From Bacillota bacterium (GTDB lineage Bacteria > Bacillota > DTU014): 51,383 bases of DNA. Positions 17,913 to 26,985 of this stretch are shown here, one piece after another. Under the pieces are notes generated by a model that was given only the letters and a program-made list of their open reading frames with translations, was not told the origin of the DNA and ran no database searches. How positions within the stretch are numbered: position 1 is the stretch's first letter; every line of letters starts with the position of its first letter. The DNA lies in NCBI GenBank assembly GCA_012719595.1, contig JAAYAB010000112.1, forward strand, positions 1 through 51,383, read 5' to 3'. The position numbers and the translations under genes were made by a program.

Positions 17913-18866
17913 GTGGAGACAGGTTCATTCAGAGAAGCGCTAGGACAGGAACTCCTGTTGATGGCAAGGGAGTATGAATCGCTTGTTGTGGTAACGCCCG
18001 ATCTAGCCAAGTCGGTGAGAATCGGTCGGTTCAAGGAAATGTATCCCAACCGGTTTATCTCGGTTGGGGTGAGTGAAGCCGATTGCATAGGCGTAGCTGC
18101 AGGACTCGCTACGACGGGACTCATACCTGTGGTTGCTGCATTCGCGATGTTTGCTGTAGAGAAGCCCTTTGAGCAGATTCGAAACGCAGTGGCCTATCCG
18201 TGCCTCAATGTGAAGATATTCGCAACGCACGCAGGCATATGTGTCGGCAGGGACGGTGCGACGCACCAGGCGATCGAGGACATCGCGATTATGCGTGCCC
18301 TTCCAAACATGACGGTCCTAGCGGCTGCTGACGCCACTGAGACAAGAACCGCTGTAAGGGCTGCCTTGCGACATGTGGGCCCTGTCTACCTGAGGCTCGG
18401 GCGAGACCACGCCGAGACTGTCTACGACAGGGAACAGGAGTTCATCCTGGGTAGGGCCGACATCCTTAGAAGCGGCAGCGATGTTACGGTGATAGCATGT
18501 GGTCTCATGGTCGCAGAGGCTCTCAAGGCTGCTGTGCTGCTGGATCAGCAAGGAATCGACGCGACGATCGTGAACATGCACTCCATCAAGCCAATCGATG
18601 AGGAGGCTATCATAGAGGCGGCCAGCGCGACTGGAGCTATCGTGACTGCAGAGGACCATACCAGAATTGGTGGGCTGGGGGGCGCAGTGGCTGAAGTGAT
18701 TGCCCGGGCCTGCCCGGTACCGCTAGAGCAAGTTGCAATCGACGATAGGTTTGGAGAGTCGGGCTCGCAGGCTGAGCTCTATGAGAAATATGGATTGACG
18801 GCCGAATCCATCGTCAAGGCAGCGAAGAGGGCCATCGCTCGCCGCGATTGCTCGCGTCGGCACTGA
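17913..18866 (+). CDS. Transketolase C-terminal subunit (split transketolase)
   Basis: GTG at 17913 with TAGGAG about 8 nt upstream; 317 aa. It carries the pyrimidine-binding and C-terminal domains of transketolase. The TPP-activating Glu is in SVGVSEADCIGVAAGLA, and the FAMFAVEKPFEQIRNAVAY and GATHQAIEDIAIMR motifs are also visible. The C domain includes TVIACGLMVAEAL and TAEDHTRIGGLGG. It forms a tetramer with the N-terminal subunit encoded next. The order is reversed relative to the common N-then-C arrangement. The role is transfer of two-carbon ketol units in the pentose phosphate pathway. Confidence 0.94.
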   Translation: METGSFREALGQELLLMAREYESLVVVTPDLAKSVRIGRFKEMYPNRFISVGVSEADCIGVAAGLATTGLIPVVAAFAMFAVEKPFEQIRNAVAYPCLNVKIFATHAGICVGRDGATHQAIEDIAIMRALPNMTVLAAADATETRTAVRAALRHVGPVYLRLGRDHAETVYDREQEFILGRADILRSGSDVTVIACGLMVAEALKAAVLLDQQGIDATIVNMHSIKPIDEEAIIEAASATGAIVTAEDHTRIGGLGGAVAEVIARACPVPLEQVAIDDRFGESGSQAELYEKYGLTAESIVKAAKRAIARRDCSRRH

Positions 18867-18887
18867 TTGAGAAAGAGGTAAGGTTGG

Positions 18888-19721
18888 ATGCCGTTCGATC
18901 AGGAGACAGTTGCTGAACTGCAGAATCGATCGAGGCAGATCAGACGTGACATCCTGGAGATGGTCCATGCTATTCAGTCAGGTCACCCCGGGGGGTCTCT
19001 ATCGATAGTCGAGATACTTCTGGTGCTGTATCGGAAGAAGATGAGGATCGACCCGCAAGACCCGCACTCTCAAGATCGCGACCGATTTGTCTTGTCAAAA
19101 GGGCATTGTGCGCCTGCTCTCTATGCTGTTCTAGCAGACATGGGATACTTCCCCAAAGAGGCACTTAAGGAGTCATTCAGGCGGATCAACGGCATGCTGC
19201 AGGGACATCCCGACATGAACAAGACGCCCGGTATCGACATGACCACGGGATCACTGGGAATTGGCCTCTCCGTGGGATGCGGCATGGCGTTCGGCGCGAG
19301 GATACTGGGCAAGGACTTCAGGGTATACGTGCTGACCGGCGATGGGGAGTTGAACGAAGGGCAAGTGTGGGAGGCAGCGAAGACCGCTGCTCACCACCGG
19401 CTCGACAACCTGACTGTGATCGTTGACGCAAACGGATATCAAAATGACGGCCCGACCCGAGTGGAAATGAACATGGAACCCCTAGCTGAGAAGTGGCGCG
19501 CTTTTGGTTGGGACGTGCAGGAGGTCGACGGCCACAGCATCGAGCAGCTCTCGAGCGCCTTTGATCAGGTGCCGGCGCCCAGTGGCAGGCCCACCGCGAT
19601 CATCTGTCGCACGGTCAAGTGCAAGGGCGTTTCGTTCATGGAAGAGGACAAGGTGAAGTACCATGGCACCCCTCCCGATGGAGAGCAGCTCTCTCAGGCG
19701 CTGTCAGAGCTCGGTTGTTAG
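18888..19721 (+). CDS. Transketolase N-terminal subunit (split transketolase)
   Basis: ATG at 18888; 277 aa. This half binds the TPP diphosphate: GHPGGSLSIVEILLVLY near the N-terminus, DRFVLSKGHCAPALY, and the GDGELNEGQVWEAA TPP motif ending in the conserved VIVDANGYQNDG. It lies 21 bp after the C-terminal half and 15 bp before xylulokinase, so all three are likely co-transcribed. Together they convert xylulose 5-phosphate with an acceptor aldose. The start has only GAAAGAGGTAAGG ahead, an adequate site. Confidence 0.94.
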   Translation: MPFDQETVAELQNRSRQIRRDILEMVHAIQSGHPGGSLSIVEILLVLYRKKMRIDPQDPHSQDRDRFVLSKGHCAPALYAVLADMGYFPKEALKESFRRINGMLQGHPDMNKTPGIDMTTGSLGIGLSVGCGMAFGARILGKDFRVYVLTGDGELNEGQVWEAAKTAAHHRLDNLTVIVDANGYQNDGPTRVEMNMEPLAEKWRAFGWDVQEVDGHSIEQLSSAFDQVPAPSGRPTAIICRTVKCKGVSFMEEDKVKYHGTPPDGEQLSQALSELGC

Positions 19722-19736
19722 AGAGGTGTAGTGGCG

Positions 19737-21266
19737 ATGCATCGGTGTTTCATTGGAATCGACATTGGCACATCGGGATGCAAGTCGATCATCGTTGACG
19801 AACACGGACGAGTTGAAGCTGAAGCCTTCTGCAGCTATCCGCTATCTACTCCTCAAGCTGGTTGGTGTGAGCAAGACCCCGAAGACTGGTGGAAGGCGGT
19901 CAAGCTCACTCTGAGCGAGCTACTACGCGGTTTCGGCTCGGCCAACGAGATAGCGTGCATCGGCCTCAGTGGGCAAATGCACGGCATGGTGCTGTTGGAC
20001 GAGAACGGAGAGACTCTGCGTCCCTGCATCATATGGGCTGATCAGAGAACGACAGAGCAGTGTCGGGAGATCTACGACCGTGTGGGTGGACCCGAAGGGC
20101 TGTTGAAGCTTACAAACAACAGAATGCTCACAGGGTACACAGCAGGGAAGATTCTGTGGGTGAGAGAGCACGAACCTGGCATATATGAAAGGGCCAGGAT
20201 AGTACTCAATCCCAAAGACTACATCAGGTTCAGATTGACAGGCGACTATGCGACAGAAGTCTCCGATGCCTCGGGCACGGGGCTGTTTGACGTAAGGCGA
20301 CGACAGTGGTCTTATCGCCTATTGGACATACTCGATCTCCCAAGAGAGCTATTTCCGGAATGCTATGAGTCAGTAGAGATCGTCGGTAGACTAAGCGACA
20401 CAATTGCGAGAGAGCTTGGCCTCCCGTTGGGCCTACCCGTCGCAGGTGGCGGCGGGGATGCGATCGTCCAGTCTGTAGGTTCGGGACTCGTCAAGGAAGG
20501 TACCCTTGGTGCTACCATTGGAACGGGTGGGCAGATCTGCGCCGTGCTTGACAGCTGTCGGGATAATCCCGAAGGGAAACTCCAGTTGTTCTGCAACGTC
20601 ATCCCTGAGAGATGGCATGCAATGGGGGTCATGCTCACAGCCGGTGGAGCTCTAAAGTGGTTGAAGGATCTCCTGTACGAGGATGGGCTAGACACTGCAT
20701 CTCAGGATCGCAACGTATACAAGCGACTTGATGAGCTGGCATCCACAGTGGACGCGGGCTCAGAGGGGCTGCTCTTTTTGCCGTACCTCAACGGAGAGCG
20801 CTGTCCACACAGCGATCCCGATGCGAGAGGCGCTTTCGTCGGACTGAGTCTGCGGCACAGGAAGGCACATATGGTGAGAAGCGTCCTCGAGGGCGTGGCC
20901 TTTGGATTGAGGGATATAGCTCAGATCATCTTGGAGCTAGGGAGTTCGCCCGAACAGATACTCGTCTCAGGGGGTGCCGCAAACAGCGGTGTCTGGCGGC
21001 AGATCATCGCAGACACTCTCGGCCTGGATGTCTTTACCATGAGTGCCTCGGCGTATGGCGGTGCGTTCGGGGCGGCATTGATAGCCGGGACAGCGGTAGG
21101 CGCTTGGTCCTCCCTCGGGGAGGCCGTCGAGGTCTTGAGAGTTGAGACCGAAGACCGCCCAATAGACCGCAATGTGGCCGTCTACAACAGGTTGTTTCCA
21201 GCCTACCGCGATCTATATGCCTCTCTCAGGAGCGTATTTGGACGCATATCAAGTCTTCAGCTGTAG
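19737..21266 (+). CDS. xylB: Xylulokinase-type FGGY sugar kinase
   Basis: I prefer the ATG at 19737 (509 aa) over a GTG at 19731, because AGGTG then sits 8 nt upstream. The N-terminal ATPase motif GIDIGTSGCKSIIVD, the substrate-contact GLSGQMHGMVLLD and IIWADQRT are those of xylulokinases. SDASGTGLFDV bears the catalytic-base Asp region, and the C-terminal ATP-binding ILVSGGAANSGVWRQI is present. It phosphorylates D-xylulose or a similar ketose with ATP in the cytoplasm, feeding the transketolase encoded just upstream. Confidence 0.92.
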   Translation: MHRCFIGIDIGTSGCKSIIVDEHGRVEAEAFCSYPLSTPQAGWCEQDPEDWWKAVKLTLSELLRGFGSANEIACIGLSGQMHGMVLLDENGETLRPCIIWADQRTTEQCREIYDRVGGPEGLLKLTNNRMLTGYTAGKILWVREHEPGIYERARIVLNPKDYIRFRLTGDYATEVSDASGTGLFDVRRRQWSYRLLDILDLPRELFPECYESVEIVGRLSDTIARELGLPLGLPVAGGGGDAIVQSVGSGLVKEGTLGATIGTGGQICAVLDSCRDNPEGKLQLFCNVIPERWHAMGVMLTAGGALKWLKDLLYEDGLDTASQDRNVYKRLDELASTVDAGSEGLLFLPYLNGERCPHSDPDARGAFVGLSLRHRKAHMVRSVLEGVAFGLRDIAQIILELGSSPEQILVSGGAANSGVWRQIIADTLGLDVFTMSASAYGGAFGAALIAGTAVGAWSSLGEAVEVLRVETEDRPIDRNVAVYNRLFPAYRDLYASLRSVFGRISSLQL

Positions 21267-21331
21267 TCTGGTTGAACAGAGCCCTTCGAGTGTCTACTCG
21301 CAAATGCTTGAGCTGCAAGGAGTCGGTGATC

Positions 21332-22591
21332 TTGAACGCCACTGGTGACTGCGCGATCAGTGAGACCTCGGTTCCATCATATCCGATCAGAGTGAGCGAC
21401 AACGGGCGGCACTTCGTCCAGTCAGATGGCAGACCGTTCTTTTTCCATGCGGATACCGCGTGGAAGCTGTTCTGGGAGTTTACCAGGTCAGAGGCCGAAG
21501 TGTATCTCGACAATCGGAAACAGAAGGGTTTCACTGCGATCCAGGTACAGCTGCTCCCGCATAGAGACTACCAGGCGAATCGTTACGGAGACACGCCGTT
21601 TCTCGTGAGAGGGGACATGACTACCCCTAATCCTGCGTATTTCGCCCATGTAGACTGGGTAGTTGACAAGGCCATGGAGAAGGGACTCGGCCTGCTGATC
21701 GCTCCTGCATGGGCAAGCAGCTGGGAGCAGGATTGGCACAGGCACCTGAACTCAGACAACGCCCGTTCATACGCCGCATACCTGGCCGATCGGTACAAGG
21801 GATACAAGAACATCATCGGTTGGATACAGGGCGGCGATGACGACGCGCTGCAACTGCACGACGCCTTTCGCATATGCGGCCGCACGATGAAAGAGATTGC
21901 GCCACAGCAGCTTCATACCTTCCATGCGTACATCAAGGGCGCATGGAAGTGGTTTCACAACGAGCCCTGGTACGATTTTAACATGGCATACGCGTACGAC
22001 TATGCCGACATGGTGAAGCAGCTGACCGAAGCGTACAGTCTGTCACCTGCTAAGCCGGTTTTTCTTGGCGAGACGCACTACGAGTACAATCTGGGCATAA
22101 CGGCGGCCCATATTAGGCAATACGCCTGGACGAGTGTGCTGTTGGGCACCGCGGGGCAGACCTATGGTAACAAAGACATCTGGATCGCCACTTGTTTTTG
22201 GCGCACTGCCATGGATGCGCCTGGAGCGCACAGCATGAGTCATCTTCGAAAGCTGTTTGAGAGGCTGCAGTGGCAGCATCTCGTGCCTGATATTGAGCGC
22301 GCTCTTGTCATTGAGGGCTGCGGCGCTGAAGCCGAGTTCACCCCCGCGGCCTACGCGACTGATGGTAGCGTAGCTGTCATCTATGTTCCAACAGAAAGAA
22401 CCCTCGAAGTGAACACCCGTATACTCAGTCAGAGCATAAACGCCTATTGGTTTGACCCGACCAATGGGTCAATCATTGGTACCGATGCGTCTCCCTGCCG
22501 CGAAACGTGCCGAGTCAAGACCCCAGGGACCAATTCTCACGGTGATGAAGACTGGGTTCTGCTACTCGGTGAAGGGCTGTCACTACAATAG
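21332..22591 (+). CDS. DUF4038-type TIM-barrel glycoside hydrolase (GH140-like)
   Basis: The TTG at 21332 follows AAGGAG by 9 nt and gives 419 aa; earlier in-frame starts lack a ribosome site. There is no signal peptide. YPIRVSDNGRHFVQSDGRPF followed by FHADTAWKLFW is the family's opening. Barrel strands include TAIQVQLLPHRD, GLLIAPAWAS, IGWIQGGDDD and PVFLGETHYEYN, where the late Glu is a likely catalytic residue. A small C-terminal beta domain ends the protein. Characterised relatives include apiosidases acting on rhamnogalacturonan II. The substrate here is inference. A degraded PHP gene copy follows directly. Confidence 0.82.
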   Translation: MNATGDCAISETSVPSYPIRVSDNGRHFVQSDGRPFFFHADTAWKLFWEFTRSEAEVYLDNRKQKGFTAIQVQLLPHRDYQANRYGDTPFLVRGDMTTPNPAYFAHVDWVVDKAMEKGLGLLIAPAWASSWEQDWHRHLNSDNARSYAAYLADRYKGYKNIIGWIQGGDDDALQLHDAFRICGRTMKEIAPQQLHTFHAYIKGAWKWFHNEPWYDFNMAYAYDYADMVKQLTEAYSLSPAKPVFLGETHYEYNLGITAAHIRQYAWTSVLLGTAGQTYGNKDIWIATCFWRTAMDAPGAHSMSHLRKLFERLQWQHLVPDIERALVIEGCGAEAEFTPAAYATDGSVAVIYVPTERTLEVNTRILSQSINAYWFDPTNGSIIGTDASPCRETCRVKTPGTNSHGDEDWVLLLGEGLSLQ

Positions 22592-22618
22592 GGCATCGTC
22601 GAACTAGTCGATGACAGT

Positions 22619-22862
22619 ACCGGCCCACACGATCTGCTGAGCCTGTTCAACACCTCCGGGCAATGGGCGGGGTTCCGGGGTGCTCGCACTGACGGGCGTA
22701 GCAGATGGTGGAGGACTCGCGGTATGGGCACATCCAGGTCAGTGCTATAGTGAGTACTTCAACCAGAAGGACCCCGAGAGATTCTCGCCGAAGTGGAGAA
22801 GCGTTCACACAGCCGTTTGAGGTTCTGCATATGCGTGAGGCCGACTGACGTCAGTCCCGCCT
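22619..22862 (+). pseudogene. Shrunken remnant of a PHP-domain gene, paralogue of the 25683 gene
   Basis: Bases 22619-22796 align with 26070-26249 of the intact PHP gene, with scattered substitutions and a net 2-nt loss. Bases 22797-22862 align with 26753-26818, including the stop codon and the bases just after it. About 500 nt are missing between the two pieces, and both breakpoints share GTGG. The 5' part of the gene and its signal peptide are absent. It encodes no plausible protein. It shows that a second PHP gene once followed the GH140-like gene. Confidence 0.9.
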
Positions 22863-22870
22863 TAAAAAGA

Positions 22871-22895
22871 GCAGGTGCGGGTGCCCTGCACCTGC
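22871..22895. other. 8-bp-stem hairpin ahead of the second oxidoreductase gene
   Basis: GCAGGTGC and GCACCTGC flank a 9-nt loop. An A-rich stretch precedes it on the plus strand, so on the minus strand it would resemble a terminator (stem then TCTTTTT). No minus-strand gene needs it. It may be a relic of the 3' end of the lost PHP copy. Confidence 0.35.
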
Positions 22896-22913
22896 GTTGG
22901 GGAGGGGAGAGCT

Positions 22914-24215
22914 GTGAGGAGACCATTGCGGGTGGGTGTCGTGGGTGCGGGGTTTGTCGGTGAACGGCATATCGATGCCATACGCAGGATTGGCCTAGCG
23001 GAGCTGACTGCCATAGTCGACAGCGATTACTCGTTAGCGCTAACCAGATCGGCGGAGCATCGGGTGCCCAAATGCGGCGTAGCTCTAGATGAGATTCTGG
23101 ACGATGTCGACGTCATACACAATTGCACGCCCAACAACATGCACATGGCAATAAACGTGAGTGCGATACGTGCTGGCAAGCATGTGTTCTCAGAGAAACC
23201 TCTCGCCCTTGACACGAAGGAATCCCAGGCGATGCTTGACTGCTTGAGGCGTAATCCGAAGATCGTTCATGGGGTCAACTTCAACTACCGGATGAACTCC
23301 ATGGTCCGGGAGATGAAACAAAAGGTCGCAGCCGGAGAGATAGGCGATGTGATGCTCGTACACGGAGCCTATCTTCAGGACTGGCTCATGTTTGACACCG
23401 ACTACAACTGGCGTCTTGAACCATCGGTCGGTGGGCCGATGAGGGCGATCGCGGATATCGGATCGCACTGGATCGACGCAGTTCAGACAGTGGTTGGCTC
23501 GAGAGTGACCGAGGTGTGCGCAGACCTCGCGACTCTAATACCGATCAGGAAGAAGCGCTTGGGCCATCGCGGAGCGACCTTCTCGAAAGGATGCGGTGAG
23601 GAGTTTCAGCTCCACCGGATATCAACAGAAGACTACGGCGCCGTCCTATTCCGCATGGCGAACGGAGCCAAGGGGGTCTTCTATGTGTCCCAGGTCAGCG
23701 CGGGTAGGAAGAACGACCTGTTCTTCCAGATAGACGGAACCAAGTCGTCACTCTACTGGAGTCAGGAAAGACCAGATGAGATCCGGATCGGCAACAGGGA
23801 CAGCGCTAGCTTACTCATGATGAGAGCGCCTGATCAGCTGTCCGCCGAAGCGGCCCACTACACCCGCTTGCCGGCGGGGCATCCGGAAGGATGGAACGAT
23901 ACCCTGCTGAACAGCATACGGGAGTTCTACAAGTTCGTTGTCGATGGGAAGACAGTAGGCGTAGATAGATGCGACTTTGCCACGTTTGAGGATGGCCATC
24001 AAGTCATGCAGGTGGCTGAAGCCATACTCCGAAGCAGCACGGTGCGCGGCTGGGTACGTGTCGGTGATGAGGCAGGCCGACTGGTACAACGGGTACCGCT
24101 GTTGCGTATGGACGAGGCGGCACCGACATGGGCTCAGCAGCTGTGGAAGCACGAGACCGGCTTGACGCGTTACATGACGACAGCGGTTCGATTTGAGGAA
24201 GTTTTTGCTGAGTGA
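22914..24215 (+). CDS. Gfo/Idh/MocA family oxidoreductase, second copy
   Basis: GTG at 22914 (433 aa), 8 nt after GGAGG; an upstream in-frame start at 22875 falls inside the hairpin and is unlikely. The Rossmann motif is GVVGAGFVGERH. SEKPLALDTK carries the catalytic Lys, and DIGSHWIDAVQTVVG the conserved Asp/His pair. It is about 90 residues longer than the 16875 product, with extra C-terminal helices (VRGWVRVGDEAGRLVQ onward). It is expected to oxidise or isomerise a sugar by NAD(P) hydride transfer. It lies between two DUF4038-like hydrolases, so it probably acts on their product. Confidence 0.9.
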   Translation: MRRPLRVGVVGAGFVGERHIDAIRRIGLAELTAIVDSDYSLALTRSAEHRVPKCGVALDEILDDVDVIHNCTPNNMHMAINVSAIRAGKHVFSEKPLALDTKESQAMLDCLRRNPKIVHGVNFNYRMNSMVREMKQKVAAGEIGDVMLVHGAYLQDWLMFDTDYNWRLEPSVGGPMRAIADIGSHWIDAVQTVVGSRVTEVCADLATLIPIRKKRLGHRGATFSKGCGEEFQLHRISTEDYGAVLFRMANGAKGVFYVSQVSAGRKNDLFFQIDGTKSSLYWSQERPDEIRIGNRDSASLLMMRAPDQLSAEAAHYTRLPAGHPEGWNDTLLNSIREFYKFVVDGKTVGVDRCDFATFEDGHQVMQVAEAILRSSTVRGWVRVGDEAGRLVQRVPLLRMDEAAPTWAQQLWKHETGLTRYMTTAVRFEEVFAE

Positions 24216-24318
24216 GCGTATCTCTACATTGATATGCGGGGCCGCTGGTAGATCACGCGTAGCAGTAAGCAAGGGTCAGCGAGAAGCGACCGCTTATCCG
24301 TGAGGGGGAAGATATCCC

Positions 24319-25641
24319 TTGCTGAGGGTTCATGCAAAAAACCACCGATACCTCGACAATGGGTCCGGCAAGCCTCTGTACCTCGTTTCATCTCATACCT
24401 GGATGATCGACTGGGATTTGCAGAAATGGCTGGATTACCTGAGGTTTTGTCGACACTGGGGACTGAATTTCATCAGGATGTGGTCTTGGGAGCACAATCG
24501 GGGCGATATCGGGATTTGGGTCAGGGAGAGTGATGGCCGGTCCAATCTCGATAAGCTCGATCAGAAGTACTTCGACAGCCTCCGCGCATTCGTCTCCGAG
24601 GCAGACCGACAGGGCTTGTACGTAAGCGTCATGGTGTTTCAGGGATTCAGTGGGGCCTTGCCCAACCACGACTTCAACCTTCGGAACTGGACTGCACATC
24701 CGATGAACAAGAAGAACAACGTGAACGGGATAGACGGCGACCCTGAAGGAAAGGGATACGGGACGGTGATCCACAGCATAGACCATCCTGACATCCTCCG
24801 GTACTGGGAGGCGTACGTGAGCAAGCTCGTCGATACGCTCAACGACTTCGACAACATGATCTGGGAAATGGGAAATGAGGACCCTTACCCGCCGTTTACG
24901 AGGTATTTCATCGATTGCATCCGCGAAAGAGAACGCACAATGCGGAAGCAGCACCTGATATACTACTCTGCCGGTTCCTTCACAGGGAACGATGCAGTGT
25001 TCTCTAGTAGCGCAGACATCTATGGTCCTCAGGCAGATGACCTGTTGTGGGGAACGAAAGACGACCTGTACTACAGGGATCCCCCAGTGGTGTCGCACGG
25101 CAAGCCAGAGTTCCTTGATAACGATCATCTCGGGAATCATGTAGGGGTCGACAAGTTCACACCGCTGGACCAGCGCAACTGGACGTGGAAGGCCTTCCTC
25201 AGAGGGTATCATCCCTGGCACATGGACGGATATGATGTGGCTTGGTGGCTCGGCATGGATCCTGTGAAGGATCATCCCATTCCAGGAGTGTCAACGCTGC
25301 CCCAGTGGGACCCGCAGCGCAAGAGTCTGGGGGATACGTTGCGTTACGCCAACAAGCTCAAACACCTCGCTGATGCAATCCCTACTGATGACAAGAGCAT
25401 TTGCTCAACTGGTTATTGCCTCTTTTGCCCCGGCAAGGAGTACTTGGCTTACCAGCCCGAACCCTTAGGGAGCATATCGCTGGATATCGCTCCAGGAAGC
25501 TATACCGTCGAGTCCTACAACCCGGTCGACGATTCCGTGGAGTCAAGAGAGCTAATAGGTTGGGCTGGAGGGCTGGCGACTTTTGCAGCTCCTCAGCACT
25601 GCAGTGAGGATTGGGTCATACACATTTGGTCAACCTCTTAG
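24319..25641 (+). CDS. TIM-barrel glycoside hydrolase, DUF4038/GH5-like
   Basis: TTG start at 24319 about 10 nt after GAGGGGG; 440 aa; no signal peptide. The opening RYLDNGSGKPLYLVSSHTW resembles the 21332 product. Barrel strands NFIRMWSWEHN, GLYVSVMVFQG and NMIWEMGNEDPYPP contain the Asn-Glu acid/base pair of clan-A hydrolases. FLDNDHLGNHVG and GYHPWHMDGYD follow. A C-terminal beta domain (SLDIAPGSYTVESYNPVDD) resembles the collagen-binding-like domain of DUF4038 proteins. The intact PHP gene follows by 41 bp, repeating the hydrolase-then-PHP layout seen at 21.3-22.9 kb. Substrate unknown. Confidence 0.78.
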   Translation: MLRVHAKNHRYLDNGSGKPLYLVSSHTWMIDWDLQKWLDYLRFCRHWGLNFIRMWSWEHNRGDIGIWVRESDGRSNLDKLDQKYFDSLRAFVSEADRQGLYVSVMVFQGFSGALPNHDFNLRNWTAHPMNKKNNVNGIDGDPEGKGYGTVIHSIDHPDILRYWEAYVSKLVDTLNDFDNMIWEMGNEDPYPPFTRYFIDCIRERERTMRKQHLIYYSAGSFTGNDAVFSSSADIYGPQADDLLWGTKDDLYYRDPPVVSHGKPEFLDNDHLGNHVGVDKFTPLDQRNWTWKAFLRGYHPWHMDGYDVAWWLGMDPVKDHPIPGVSTLPQWDPQRKSLGDTLRYANKLKHLADAIPTDDKSICSTGYCLFCPGKEYLAYQPEPLGSISLDIAPGSYTVESYNPVDDSVESRELIGWAGGLATFAAPQHCSEDWVIHIWSTS

Positions 25642-25682
25642 TTGGCTTGCTCACCTCTGAACGGAAGTCGGGGGGCGTGGCG

Positions 25683-26804
25683 ATGTCTGCAAGGACTAGG
25701 ATAGTGTTGCTGATAATATCGTCCTGCATAGCAGGGCTTCTGACGATCGGAGAGTCGATGAGATCATTGGCTGGCGAACAGGTGCATGATCCTGTCAGAA
25801 CGGTGAGAAATCTATACGAAGCGGTTGATTGGCAGACGTTTGGCCAGTACAAAGCGAACTTCCATACTCACACTGCCAGGAGCGATGGAACGGGCACGCC
25901 TGCAGAGATGATAGATGCGTACCACGATCGTGGGTATAGTGTCTTGGCCATAACCGATCATGACTACAGCCACCAGCAGGCATCTGATCAGGTAACGTAC
26001 CCGTGGACAGACTACGGCAGAGATCCTGGTGCCATCGACATAGTAGCTGTACCGGGACAAGAGATCTACACCGGCCCACACGACTTGCTGAGCCTGTTCA
26101 ATACTTACCCGGGTAAGGGACGGGGTTCTGAGATTCTCGCGATGGCGGGAGTCTCGAACAACGGAGGACTCGCAGTCTGGGCACATCCAGGTCAGTACCA
26201 TAGTGAGTACTTCAACCAGAAGAACCCCGAGAGATTCTCACTGAAGTGGTATGTGGATTCCTACAGGAAGAACCCTCACTTGATTGGGATGGAGGTCATA
26301 AACCAGAAGGACAGGTTTGGAAATGGAAGCTACAACGACAGGATGCTGTGGGATCAGGTGTTGACCGAGTTGCTGCCCACAAAGATGGTATGGGGATTTG
26401 CGAACGACGATTCGCACAACCGCTATGACGTCCCCGGAGGCATGGTGGGGGCTAGCTGGAATGTGCTCCTTCTGCCAGAACTGACGTACGTAGCCGTGCG
26501 AAATGCAGTGGAAGCAGGCCAGTTCTATTTTGTCTCTAGATATACCATACCAGACCCGAGGGGCGAGGCCCCCACGATAGTCGCTATTGATATAGACGAA
26601 ACAGCCCAATCGATCACTGTCACAGGAAAAGACTATGACTCGGTCACGTGGATCTCCGAGGGGCGGGCCATCCACACAGGAGAAAGGCTCGAGTATACGA
26701 GGACTCAGGGCATCGGGAAGTATGTGAGGGCTGTACTCACAGGGCCGGGTGGGGAAGCGTTCACACAGCCGTTTGAGGTTCTGGAGATGCGTCAGGCCGA
26801 CTGA
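25683..26804 (+). CDS. Secreted PHP-domain metal-dependent phosphoesterase
   Basis: ATG at 25683 gives 373 aa with a signal peptide (RIVLLIISSCIAGLLTIG). A longer frame from 25611 would place the signal internally. PHP motifs are NFHTHTARSDGTGTP, LAITDHDYSH, GLAVWAHPGQYH and WGFANDDSHN, which supply His/Asp ligands for two or three metals. A C-terminal beta domain (about 300-370) ends it. PHP proteins usually hydrolyse phosphoesters. A secreted form in a sugar locus may remove phosphate from oligosaccharides or act as another metal-dependent hydrolase. Its duplicated relic lies at 22619. Confidence 0.88.
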   Translation: MSARTRIVLLIISSCIAGLLTIGESMRSLAGEQVHDPVRTVRNLYEAVDWQTFGQYKANFHTHTARSDGTGTPAEMIDAYHDRGYSVLAITDHDYSHQQASDQVTYPWTDYGRDPGAIDIVAVPGQEIYTGPHDLLSLFNTYPGKGRGSEILAMAGVSNNGGLAVWAHPGQYHSEYFNQKNPERFSLKWYVDSYRKNPHLIGMEVINQKDRFGNGSYNDRMLWDQVLTELLPTKMVWGFANDDSHNRYDVPGGMVGASWNVLLLPELTYVAVRNAVEAGQFYFVSRYTIPDPRGEAPTIVAIDIDETAQSITVTGKDYDSVTWISEGRAIHTGERLEYTRTQGIGKYVRAVLTGPGGEAFTQPFEVLEMRQAD

Positions 26805-26958
26805 CGTCAGCCCCGTCTGCCCCGTCTGCGACAGAGCAAGTGTGTTGGTCAAACCAAGTGCGTGGACCCGTAGGTTCGTGCAATGAGAGGCAGGCCGCAG
26901 GTGCCGTAAGTTTCGTCTTGTCAACGATCAGGCCTGTGCGAGTTCTGACTCACTCCTC

Positions 26959-26985
26959 CGTAGCCCTCCCGGCTACGTTTCTTGT
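26959..26985 (+). terminator. Probable intrinsic terminator of the glycan locus
   Basis: CGTAGCC and GGCTACG form a 7-bp stem with a CTCCC loop, followed by TTTCTTGT. It lies 155 bp after the PHP gene. This is the first clear termination signal after the long plus-strand gene run. Confidence 0.6.

Noticed and set aside
24388-25275. 295-codon minus-strand frame opposite the 24319 hydrolase
   Set aside because: Antisense shadow; the plus-strand frame has clear barrel motifs.
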